Below are positions 7,102 through 14,900 of a DNA stretch of 16,483 bases, piece by piece. The notes under the pieces are model-generated. The model ran no database searches and had not been told where the DNA came from. It saw nothing but the letters and a program-made list of their open reading frames with translations. Each line of letters opens with the position of its first letter. The stretch's first letter is position 1. The DNA lies in the NCBI GenBank assembly GCA_910587395.1, contig CAJULJ010000059.1:1-16483 (forward strand), in the 5' to 3' direction. Origin of the DNA: an uncultured Oscillospiraceae bacterium. GTDB lineage: Bacteria > Bacillota > Clostridia > Oscillospirales > Oscillospiraceae. The position numbers and the translations under genes were made by a program.

Positions 7102-10100
7102 ATGGCAACCAAATTACAATTTGTATCTGAGCTGGCAGACCAGACCGCCCATACTGTCACGCGGGATGTGGACGGCTGGAAACGGTATTTAACCACCGCC
7201 TCCCGGCTCTACAAATATCCCTTTGACGAACAGCTCCTGATCTACGCCCAGCGGCCCGACGCCACCGCCTGCGCCAGCATGGAGTTGTGGAACAATACCA
7301 TGCGGCGCTGGGTGAAGCCCCGTTCCAAGGGCATCGCAATCATCCGAAAGGACAGGCGGGGTAAGCCTGGTCTGGAGTATGTCTACGACTATGGGGACAC
7401 CCGCCCTGTGCGTGGGGCGCGGGAACCGTACCTGTGGCAGATGCGGAAGGAACACCACCCTGCCGTCCTCGCCGCCCTGAGAAAACGGTATGGCCCCGAT
7501 ACGGGCGGGGACATTGGCGACCAGCTTATGGATATGGCCGTCCATGCCGTGGATGAGGTCTATCGTGACCGTCTGCGTGATCTGGCCTATGACACAAAGG
7601 ACAGTTTTCTGGAGGAACTGGACGATTTGAATTTGGAGGTGCGTTTCCGCCGCCTTTTGACCGCGAGCGTCCAGTACACCCTCCTGACCCGCTACGGCCT
7701 GGACCCCATGGACTATCTGGACGATGAGGATTTTGCGGGCATTTCCGAATTTTCCACCCCCACCGTTCTTCATCACCTGGGCAGCGCCGCCAGTGCGGTT
7801 TCTATGGAGGCCCTGATGGAGATTGGAACTGCCATTCGGCAGTACGACCAGACGCAGGTAAAAAATAATCAAAAAATTTCCGAAAAACCTCTTGCAAAAG
7901 AACCTCAAACCGGTTATACTACAACCAGAGGACAATTTAACACTGTAAAGCGCGAAAGCAAAGAAAGGAGCATATATCATGGAGCTGACTTACACGAAGG
8001 TGGGCGATTACCTGGTGCCCGATCTGATGATGGACGGGGAGGACGAACTGGAGGAACTGCCGCTGGGCAAGTACGGGATGCTGAGAGAGGACTTTCTGAA
8101 GGAACATCACAGCGGGACGTACACCTCCATGCTCCTGACGGGCAGGCTGACCCCGCACCTGCGGGAGATCGACAGGCAGGCGCAGGAGCAGGTGGACAGC
8201 ATCGTGAGGGACCTGATGAAGAACCGCGGCGTGAACGAGGAACTGAAGGCCAGAGATCAGATGGCGTGGGTGCAGGCGGTGAACAGCTTCACCCATCAGG
8301 CGGAGGAAATGGTGCTGGCGGAGATCGTCTACAAGTAAATCAGGAGCAGCAGGAAGCGGCGGGCGAACAGCCCGCCGCTTCTGTGTCCCCGGAGCCGGAG
8401 GACGCTCCCGCGCCGGGACTGGCCCGGTTCAGCCTGTTCCCCACGGTGGAGGAACAGGTGGAGGCCATCGCTGAGGCCCAAGCGGAAGAAACGCGGCAGC
8501 CGGAGATTGACGCTTCCTCCATCCATCGTGTATCTGACGCGGTGGTGGACCACATCCTTACCAGCGGCGGCAACGGCAGGCACAGCATTGAGCGCATTGT
8601 CGCGTTCTTCCAGAAAAGTCCCAACAACGAGGACGCCGCCGCGTTTTTGGAGAAGGAATATGGGGTCGGCGGCAAGGGCCTGACGGTTGCCAGGACAAAG
8701 TACGCCATGTGGTTTGATGAAAAGGGGATTCATGTCTGCCCCGGAAACAACACCTATGGAACTATTTTCACACATCTCCCGTGGTCCGCTGCCGCCGTCC
8801 GCATTTCCCAGCTTTTGAAGGACGGTATGTTTGCCAGCCAGGAGAAAATCGACACGGCACGGGAAAATGAGTTGGACAGTCTTGCTAACAGCCTCGCCAA
8901 TCTCCGTGCGAATTTCAGTGACGCGGCAAAAGAGAAGGACTACCTGCACACCGTTTCCGAAGCGTATGGGGAAAGCCGGAGCGAGGAAAGTGTGCTGCGG
9001 ATCAAGGAACTTCTGCGTGAGCCGGAGAGCCGCCGCCGTGTCCTCTCCGAATTGCGGGCGTTCTCCAATTCTTATGTAACAGACCGCTCTTTGCTGGAAC
9101 ACCGCCCCACTATATCCCTGCCTGCGCTGATCCGGCAAACCGCCGATCTGGATAAGCCGGTCACAGAGTTTAAGGCGGTGGACGGCTTTGCCCCCGCAAA
9201 AGCCACTTTTATCACGGAAGATGAAATCGACCAATTTTTGGCGGATGGCCCCAGTCTCCAAGACAGCAAAATCCGCATTTATTCCTACTTCATACAGGGA
9301 CACGATGCCAAGGAGTGCGCCGCACTTCTGCGGCATGAATATGGAGATAGTGGCCATGTTTCTGAGGGCTGGCAGACATGGAGCGATGGGAAAGGGATCA
9401 AACTTACCCGTTCCGATGAGAATGGCGATTATGACACCGTTCATCTCAACTGGAACCAGGCGCAGAAGCGCATCCGGGACTTGATTGAAAAAGACCGCTA
9501 TCTCACCAATAAAGAGCGGGAAAGCCTGCCAGAGCATGACAAAAACCATCTTGCCCAAATGCTCTATCACTTCTTCTCCCATGTGCCGGACTGCCAGCAT
9601 CGGCCCTTTTCCAATGGCGCGGACGCTGCGGAGGCGGCAAAGCAGATAATCCCCCTGCTGGAAACGTCCGAAACGGCATCGAAGCTGTTCGATACCATGT
9701 TGAGCGACTTTACCACTGTCAGCCCGGACACAGAGGGCTATACGGGCATGATGTTTGCCATGCGGGACATGGGGGCGTTTGTGCGCGGGGATTCTCCCCT
9801 GTTCTCCCCGCTGCCGGAGAGTGCCCTGCAAGCGGAGCGTGAGGTAAAGGAACGCAACCGGAAAAAAGGCCAGACCGCGCAAAAAGCCGCTGTGACCGAT
9901 GCGCCGGGGGAGGCTTCTGGGGAATTGGCTGCGGTGGCCCGTGCCCTTGCCAGCAAACGCAAGCCGGAGGCCGAGGCGCAGGGTGATGGACAATTCTCCC
10001 TGTTTTCCTCCGGGCAGGCGGCAGAGGCGGAGACGCAGGAGCAGCGTGAGATTACCGATGCGGACCTTGACCATTTTCTGATCGAGGATTTGGGCGACCC

Positions 10101-11922
10101 GGAGCGCAGGCAGAGGCTTTACGCCCTGTTTACCGAGGGCTGGTCTGACGCGATCATCGTGCGGAAGCTGGAACAGGAGTATAGCCGCTCCCGGCGCGGA
10201 AATCTGGAAGGGGGCTTCTGTACCCTGGCGGACGGTACACGGGGCTACGCCTATTTTACGAAAGAACTGCGGATTTCTCCCAGGCCGGAGGGAAAGATGC
10301 GCCATGTCTCCTTTGAGGAAATGGCCGCGCATATCCGCCAGCTTATCCAGGAGGGCCGCTACCTGTCCCCGGAAGAACTGGAGCAGTATCAGAAAGACCA
10401 TGCGGCCCCGGAGCCGGAGGCCCCAAAAGCGGAGGTGGAGAAAAAGTACAGTCTTGGCTACGGTTATTTAGGGAACGGCCTCACCGTCTGGAACAGCATG
10501 GAAATGGAAGATGGCGATTATAAGACCATCGCCCATATCGCCCCGGACAGAAGGGTGACATTCTATGCTGACGATCTGCCGGAAGAAATCAAACAGGAAA
10601 TCCAACACACCGCCGCCACGTCTGACGCCAGAATCTCCGCAACGCAGGATGCCCCCGTATTTTCTGCGCCGCCCCAAGTGCCGGAACAGGAGCAGGAAAC
10701 CTCCCGCTCCCCCTGGTGGGATGAATATACCGCTATTAAAGAAAGCCATCCGAATCATCTGGTGCTTTACCAGGTGGGCGACTTTTTTGAGCTGTTCGGT
10801 GAGGACGCCAAAAATGCCGCCGCTGTGCTGGAGCTGACCCTGACCACCCGGCCCATCGGCAGCGTTGGCCGGGTGGAGATGTGCGGCTTACCCGCCCACG
10901 CACTGGAGCAGAATGTGGAAAAGCTGCGTGGGCAGTATGACGTGGCTATTTCCACGGTTGACGAAAAAACCGGCGCATACCAGACCCGAACCATGGCCGC
11001 CCTGATGACAGGGGCGGAGCCGGAGAAACAGGCCGTGGAACAAAGTGAATCCCCCGCTCCTGCGGGAGAAGCGGCCGCTGTTGTCCAGAATCCCAACTAT
11101 GAGATCACGGTTACATCTGCGGAAGCGTTGATTTTAGCAAGGCCAATGTCGCAAGCGGGAATCACGCCCGAACGGACTGTCCAGGAAAATGGCGATGTGA
11201 CATTCAGCGTTGCGGAGGCTGAAAAAGATACCCTCGAACGGCTGATTACCAAAATCAGGAATGATATTTCCAAAGCGGCGGCGGCTGTGTCCAGGCCCAA
11301 AAAGGCCAGACGCACACGCCCGGAGATCAATTACAGCACTTTTGCTAAACTGTTCCCGGAGATCATCAGCGGCGAATACCGCAGTATGCGCTTGCAGGCT
11401 GGGCCGTCCTATATGCCCCTCCATGTCCAGTGGATCGCCGATGATGTTGTCGCCCTCGGCCATACCTTCAGACAGAACGGCGATACCATGAATGACCCGG
11501 AAATGACCTTCCGGGTTGACCGGGAAAAGGGGACGATGGAGGCGCTGACCTTCCAGCAGGATGGCGGCGTTCCAATCTATCAGCAGGTCTACCCGGAGCC
11601 GGGTAAATGGATTCCCAAGCTGCGGAACGACTTGAACAACTTTGCCGCAAAGTGGATGAAGAATATCACAGCGCAGAAATTCACTAAGGAGCGGGCTGTT
11701 GCTGTGAAGGATGGAGAGGACGTTGAGGTTTTCTTCAGCCCGGAAGGGACGCCCATCGCCGCCTATGACATTCTGATGCGGGAAGCGGACGCCATCACAG
11801 CGCAGCTTTTGAACGATGAACGCTACGCAAACGCCCGGATGAACAGTGATGAGCAGAACAGCCGCCTGTCAGCGCCGTCACACTGTACCGGGAGGCGCTT
11901 GCTGTGCTGGTTGGTGCCGTAA
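7102..11922 (+). CDS. Giant ICE polyvalent DNA methylase/helicase protein, N-terminal part (frame broken near 3' end)
   Basis: ATG 7102 follows AGGAGG (7091-7096). The 1606-residue frame opens with an ArdC-like N-terminal region (about 5-115: DGWKRYLTTASRLYKYPF, QLLIYAQRP, VKPRSKGIAIIRK), a fold linked to single-stranded DNA binding and anti-restriction. A helical region follows to about 260. Residues about 290-430 are a low-complexity G/R/E/D/Q linker that overprints the TnpV gene. RFSLF (442-446) and QFSLF (964-968) resemble sliding-clamp-binding peptides. Three related modules cover about 474-585, 704-812 and 984-1099. A MutS domain I-like module (about 1204-1310) has F1228-F-E1230. The last 20 or so residues, after about 1588, are out of frame: homologous sequence continues in another frame from about 11853, so this ORF is the front part of a frame-broken gene. 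The overall protein type matches the polyvalent proteins of conjugative elements. It probably acts on incoming or transferring DNA. Confidence 0.85.
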   Translation: MATKLQFVSELADQTAHTVTRDVDGWKRYLTTASRLYKYPFDEQLLIYAQRPDATACASMELWNNTMRRWVKPRSKGIAIIRKDRRGKPGLEYVYDYGDTRPVRGAREPYLWQMRKEHHPAVLAALRKRYGPDTGGDIGDQLMDMAVHAVDEVYRDRLRDLAYDTKDSFLEELDDLNLEVRFRRLLTASVQYTLLTRYGLDPMDYLDDEDFAGISEFSTPTVLHHLGSAASAVSMEALMEIGTAIRQYDQTQVKNNQKISEKPLAKEPQTGYTTTRGQFNTVKRESKERSIYHGADLHEGGRLPGARSDDGRGGRTGGTAAGQVRDAERGLSEGTSQRDVHLHAPDGQADPAPAGDRQAGAGAGGQHREGPDEEPRRERGTEGQRSDGVGAGGEQLHPSGGGNGAGGDRLQVNQEQQEAAGEQPAASVSPEPEDAPAPGLARFSLFPTVEEQVEAIAEAQAEETRQPEIDASSIHRVSDAVVDHILTSGGNGRHSIERIVAFFQKSPNNEDAAAFLEKEYGVGGKGLTVARTKYAMWFDEKGIHVCPGNNTYGTIFTHLPWSAAAVRISQLLKDGMFASQEKIDTARENELDSLANSLANLRANFSDAAKEKDYLHTVSEAYGESRSEESVLRIKELLREPESRRRVLSELRAFSNSYVTDRSLLEHRPTISLPALIRQTADLDKPVTEFKAVDGFAPAKATFITEDEIDQFLADGPSLQDSKIRIYSYFIQGHDAKECAALLRHEYGDSGHVSEGWQTWSDGKGIKLTRSDENGDYDTVHLNWNQAQKRIRDLIEKDRYLTNKERESLPEHDKNHLAQMLYHFFSHVPDCQHRPFSNGADAAEAAKQIIPLLETSETASKLFDTMLSDFTTVSPDTEGYTGMMFAMRDMGAFVRGDSPLFSPLPESALQAEREVKERNRKKGQTAQKAAVTDAPGEASGELAAVARALASKRKPEAEAQGDGQFSLFSSGQAAEAETQEQREITDADLDHFLIEDLGDPERRQRLYALFTEGWSDAIIVRKLEQEYSRSRRGNLEGGFCTLADGTRGYAYFTKELRISPRPEGKMRHVSFEEMAAHIRQLIQEGRYLSPEELEQYQKDHAAPEPEAPKAEVEKKYSLGYGYLGNGLTVWNSMEMEDGDYKTIAHIAPDRRVTFYADDLPEEIKQEIQHTAATSDARISATQDAPVFSAPPQVPEQEQETSRSPWWDEYTAIKESHPNHLVLYQVGDFFELFGEDAKNAAAVLELTLTTRPIGSVGRVEMCGLPAHALEQNVEKLRGQYDVAISTVDEKTGAYQTRTMAALMTGAEPEKQAVEQSESPAPAGEAAAVVQNPNYEITVTSAEALILARPMSQAGITPERTVQENGDVTFSVAEAEKDTLERLITKIRNDISKAAAAVSRPKKARRTRPEINYSTFAKLFPEIISGEYRSMRLQAGPSYMPLHVQWIADDVVALGHTFRQNGDTMNDPEMTFRVDREKGTMEALTFQQDGGVPIYQQVYPEPGKWIPKLRNDLNNFAAKWMKNITAQKFTKERAVAVKDGEDVEVFFSPEGTPIAAYDILMREADAITAQLLNDERYANARMNSDEQNSRLSAPSHCTGRRLLCWLVP
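7892..7920 (+). promoter_or_regulatory. Internal promoter for the overprinted tnpV gene
   Basis: TTGCAA (7892-7897) and TATACT (7915-7920) are spaced by exactly 17 bases. The -10 box matches 5 of 6 consensus bases and the -35 box 4 of 6. They sit inside the giant gene in an A/T-rich stretch (about 7858-7978) that stands out from GC-rich surroundings. Transcription would start near 7927, about 50 bases before the tnpV start codon. Confidence 0.6.
7964..7970 (+). promoter_or_regulatory. Shine-Dalgarno deciding the internal tnpV start
   Basis: AAAGGAG ends 8 bases before ATG 7979, an optimal distance. It lies inside the giant gene, where no ribosome binding site is needed for the host frame. 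It therefore supports independent initiation of the overlapping ORF. Confidence 0.65.
7979..8338 (+). CDS. tnpV: TnpV-family transposon-encoded protein, nested in another frame of the giant gene
   Basis: A 119-residue protein starting at ATG 7979 with AAAGGAG 8 bases upstream. It begins MELTYTKVGDYLVPDL and ends AEEMVLAEIVYK. It also contains LGKYGMLREDFLKEHH, MLLTGRLTPHLREIDRQA and LKARDQMAWVQAVNSF, the recurring blocks I recall from the TnpV family named after a protein of the Tn4451-type mobilizable elements. Its biochemical role is unknown; it is small, charged, helical and probably cytoplasmic. By hand count 105 of 119 codons end in G or C, compared with about 35 of 119 in the giant-gene frame over the same bases, so this frame carries the coding signature. 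The ORF lies entirely inside the giant gene, shifted relative to it, with its own promoter upstream and a hairpin just downstream. Confidence 0.75.
   Translation: MELTYTKVGDYLVPDLMMDGEDELEELPLGKYGMLREDFLKEHHSGTYTSMLLTGRLTPHLREIDRQAQEQVDSIVRDLMKNRGVNEELKARDQMAWVQAVNSFTHQAEEMVLAEIVYK
8354..8386 (+). terminator. Hairpin past the tnpV stop, possible intrinsic terminator
   Basis: AAGCGGCGGGC (8354-8364) and GCCCGCCGCTT (8370-8380) form a perfect 11-bp stem with a GAACA loop, followed by a weak CTGTGT tail. It begins 15 bases after the tnpV TAA (8336-8338). In the giant frame it encodes EAAGEQPAAS. The poor T-tract keeps the terminator call uncertain; the hairpin itself is exact. Confidence 0.5.
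8521..8856 (+). repeat. Protein repeat module, copy 1
   Basis: Residues about 474-585 of the giant protein. The copy runs from VSDAVVDHILTSGG through IERIVAFFQKS, AAAFLEKEYGVGG, WFDEKGIHV and LPWSAAAVRISQLLKDGMF. The same order of elements recurs in copies 2 and 3: a helix with D..L, a hydrophobic F-rich helix, an L.xEYG turn, a strand containing D.KGI, then a W/F-containing helix ending in an I..LI motif. Confidence 0.65.
9211..9537 (+). repeat. Protein repeat module, copy 2
   Basis: Residues about 704-812. Aligned blocks are ITEDEIDQFLADG, IRIYSYFIQGH, CAALLRHEYGDSG, WSDGKGIKLTR and LNWNQAQKRIRDLIEKDRYL. This copy is the closest to what I recall as the common form of the module in related element proteins. 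Confidence 0.65.
10051..10398 (+). repeat. Protein repeat module, copy 3
   Basis: Residues about 984-1099. Aligned blocks are ITDADLDHFLIEDLGD, RLYALFTEGW, IVRKLEQEYSRS, then VSFEEMAAHIRQLIQEGRYL. It follows directly after the QFSLF peptide at 964-968. The central strand diverges (LADGTRGYAYF) but the flanking helices align well. Confidence 0.65.
10711..11031 (+). other. MutS domain I-like module inside the giant protein
   Basis: Residues about 1204-1310. EYTAIKESHPNHLVLYQVGD is followed by FFELFGEDAKNAAAVLEL, TLTTRP, then VEMCGLPAHALEQNVEKL and a YDVAIS strand. This is the order seen in MutS domain I, where the F-x-E motif contacts a mismatched base. Here F1228 and E1230 (F-F-E) are both present. 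The rest of MutS (clamp, ATPase) is absent. Confidence 0.7.
11853..11922 (+). other. Frame break (net -1) in the giant gene
   Basis: Up to about 11850 the protein is read in the frame of ATG 7102. From 11853 the frame starting one base earlier is open and continues as VSAVTLYREALAVLVGAV and onward to the right edge. The old frame degenerates (SRLSAPSHCTGRR) and stops at 11920-11922. The upstream limit is fixed by two consecutive TGA codons (11847-11852) in the new frame. A loss of one base (or gain of two) within 11853-11920 explains this. No canonical slippery heptamer is seen. Confidence 0.8.
11890..11906 (+). promoter_or_regulatory. Shine-Dalgarno and GTG restart candidate for the second half
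   Basis: GGGAGG (11890-11895) is followed by 8 bases and GTG 11904 in the downstream frame. It overlaps the terminating upstream ORF (stop at 11920-11922), a geometry suited to coupled re-initiation. GGGAGG is also easily produced by coding sequence, so this is only suggestive. Confidence 0.35.
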
Positions 11923-14900
11923 AGGGCAGCAGTTTTTATGATTATCTCCGTGACCGGGAAACGGATTATGACAGCGCCAGGAACGAACTGGACGCTGAGA
12001 TCACCGCCATGATGGAGGAAATCAAAGAACAAAATCCCGCCCTGCACGAAGCCTGCCACACCCTGCCCAAGTTCCGGGAGTGGCTGATTGAGGACATTCT
12101 GGAACAGACCTATCAGGATGTTATCACCGACCCCCGTGACGCGGTGCAGCGGTACGCCGGTACGCCGGACACCCCGGCGTGGATTCAAGAGGCCCCGGCA
12201 CAGCCGGAGCGGAACGCCCGTGAAACGGCGCCCCAGGAGGAAATGTCCGAGGCCCGTGATCCGCTGGCCCCGGCTTATCGGGAGGGCGATACAGTCTATA
12301 TAGAGAATAAACCCTTTATCATTTCCAAAATCGACTCATTTGAAATCCAGTTGCAGTACCCCAACACGGTACCGCCATTGCTCACCAGTGAAGAAATCAC
12401 ACACTTTGAGTACCTTCTGCGTCAGGACCCCCGCAATCTCGCTATCTCTGATTTTCTCTCTGCTGACACCAGCCGTATTACCAGGGAGATTCTGACAGCA
12501 TATCTTTTGACCCCCAATGAGTTGGAGATGGTATCGCATTGGTTCCGATCCGGTGAGGGCAACATCCAAATTGCTGGACGTATCAAGGAAATGCTTTCCG
12601 GCCGGTCTGGTTCAGTAAGCGCTCCGTGGAATAGCGTGGCAAACTACTCCACAGATGATAAGGGATTTCGTGTGACTCACCAGCAGAATGTGGGTTTTCG
12701 GACCTGGGAGGAAGTAGCGGCCATTTATCGTAGCCTCTGGCAACTGGAATTTGATGGTTTTTCCCATGAGCCACCCACCGTGGACACTTTGGAGACAGAG
12801 CAGGCGGAGGCCGGTACAGAGATACCCCAGGCGTTGGAGGCGGCACCAGAACCCACCGGGGCAGGTGCGCCGGAAAATGCGAAAATAGTTTGGCATACCC
12901 CCGCCGGGAAAGAATACCGCGCCGGGGACACGGTGGAATACTTTGTTGATGGAACGCCTCACCAGATCACCATTGACAGCATAGGCGAGGACTACATTTA
13001 TTACACGTTCCCCGATTTAGCCCAAGCCCCCGTTGAGATGTTCCGTGATAGATTTGAAAAACTCCTGGATGATGGCACCCATTCTATTGTCCAGAAGGCC
13101 AGCGAACACCCCCAGCAGGCTCCCGCCATGGAGCAATCAGAGGCGGAGAGGGGGGATGATACTGTCCCTGTTGAACCTGACTTCACCCCCAACGCCGAAA
13201 AGTATTGGGAGTTAAAAGCCCAGCACCCGGATAAACTCATCGGCGTCCAGGTAGGGGAGTTTATGATGTTCTATGGCAAGGATGCCGAAGAAGCGGCCTC
13301 CGCCCTGGGAACAAAGGCCCCGATACTGGATATTCCCGGTTTGGGACAGACACCCACCACTGGGAAACGCGGTGCATGGCAGGCCACGCTCAAAAAGCTG
13401 CTGGAGCATGGCAAGAGCGTGGTGCTGGCCCGTCCCGATCTCCAGCGCGGCCCTGACGCCCCCTATGAGATCATTAAGGAGCGGGATATTTCCGAGTACA
13501 TCCCCTTGGGTAAGGAACTGACCATTGACGGACGGCGCATGAAGGTGGACAGCATCGACTACGCCAACGGTAAAGTCAGCCTCTTGGATATGGAAATGGC
13601 GGAGAAATACCGCTATCCCGTTTTTCGGGAGGAACCTGTCGCCTATGTCCGTGAGTATGTAGAGGAAGCAGAGTGGCGGGAATTTGAGCAGACAGCCCGT
13701 ATTGAAAATGTGATGGAGGGCCAATCTGCCGATGAACCGGAAAGCCAGGATCATGCCGAAACTGACACACTGGAGGAAGCCAAGCGGCTGATAGAGGATT
13801 TCTGTGACGCGGAGTATGGCCGCGGCTGCGCTGATTTTTCTGATCTGGAGCATATCGGCATCGCCTACACCACTACCGAGGATGAACGGCATGAAATTCA
13901 AGTGGAGGTCAATCTGCTGGATTTCAGTGTCACGCAGACACTGGACGGCCAGCTTATCGAACAGCGCAGGTACAAGACCCTGCGGGAAATGATCGACAAT
14001 GAATTGTCCGACCTTGATTTTGAGGACCTGATCCACATGAGTGGTGAGCCGGAGCAACTGCTGGCAACCGTGCTGAAAGCGGCGCACAAGCCGGGACCCG
14101 CCCCGGAACCGGAACAGGTGGAGATCGACGGCGGCAGGATCGCAGAGCCGCCCGCACCCAAAACGCCCATGACCTCTCAGGTGGTGGGACGGGTAAACGC
14201 CGGAGCCTTTGATGTGGTATTTGAGGAACTGCACGTTGGCCCGGAACTGCACAATTTCCACATTACCGATGAGGGCCTTGGCACTGGCGGTCAGAAAACC
14301 AAATATCAAAACAACGTAGCGGCTATCCGTACCTTGAAGCAGATCGAGGCGGAGGGCCGTTTGGCTGCCCGGTCGGAACAGGAGATACTGTCCCACTATG
14401 TGGGCTGGGGCAGCCTGGCCCCGGCGTTTGACGAACACAACAAAGCGTGGGCAAAGGAATTTGCGGAATTGCAGTCCCTTCTCACCCCGGAGGAATACGC
14501 CGCCGCCAGAGCGACCACATTGAGCGCCCACTATACCAGCCCCCGTGTTATCAAGGCCATTTACGATGCTGTGGGGCGGATGGGCTTTCAGCCGGGTAAT
14601 ATCCTGGAACCGTCCTGCGGCATCGGGAACTTTTTCGGACTTCTGCCGGAAGCCCTTTCCGGCGCAAATCTGTACGGTGTGGAACTGGACAGCTTGACGG
14701 GCAGAATTGCCAGACAGCTTTATCAAAAGGCCCATATTACCGTGGACGGCTTTGAGAACACCGACCACCCGGACGATTTCTTTGACCTTGCCGTAGGCAA
14801 CGTGCCCTTCGGCTCATATAAAGTCCATGACCGCCGCTATGACCGGCACAATCTACAGATACATGACTACTTCCTGATGAAAACACTGGACAAGCTGCGT

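Noticed and set aside
7979..8338. Reading the TnpV segment as a recent insertion that inactivates the giant gene
   Set aside because: The giant frame is uninterrupted across the whole segment and similar linkers are, as I recall, usual in the family, so it does not look like a fresh disruption.
8329..10401. A 690-codon minus-strand open frame opposite the giant gene
   Set aside because: Same reason: shadow of the GC-rich plus-strand frame, no motifs, no plausible ribosome binding context.
11853..11922. Programmed -1 ribosomal frameshift
   Set aside because: No X-XXY-YYZ heptamer is visible in the crossover window and I see no strong stem just downstream, so a mutation, sequencing error or restart is more likely.
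13212..14768. A 518-codon minus-strand open frame opposite the methylase-bearing half
   Set aside because: Mirror of a plus-strand frame that carries clear domain motifs.
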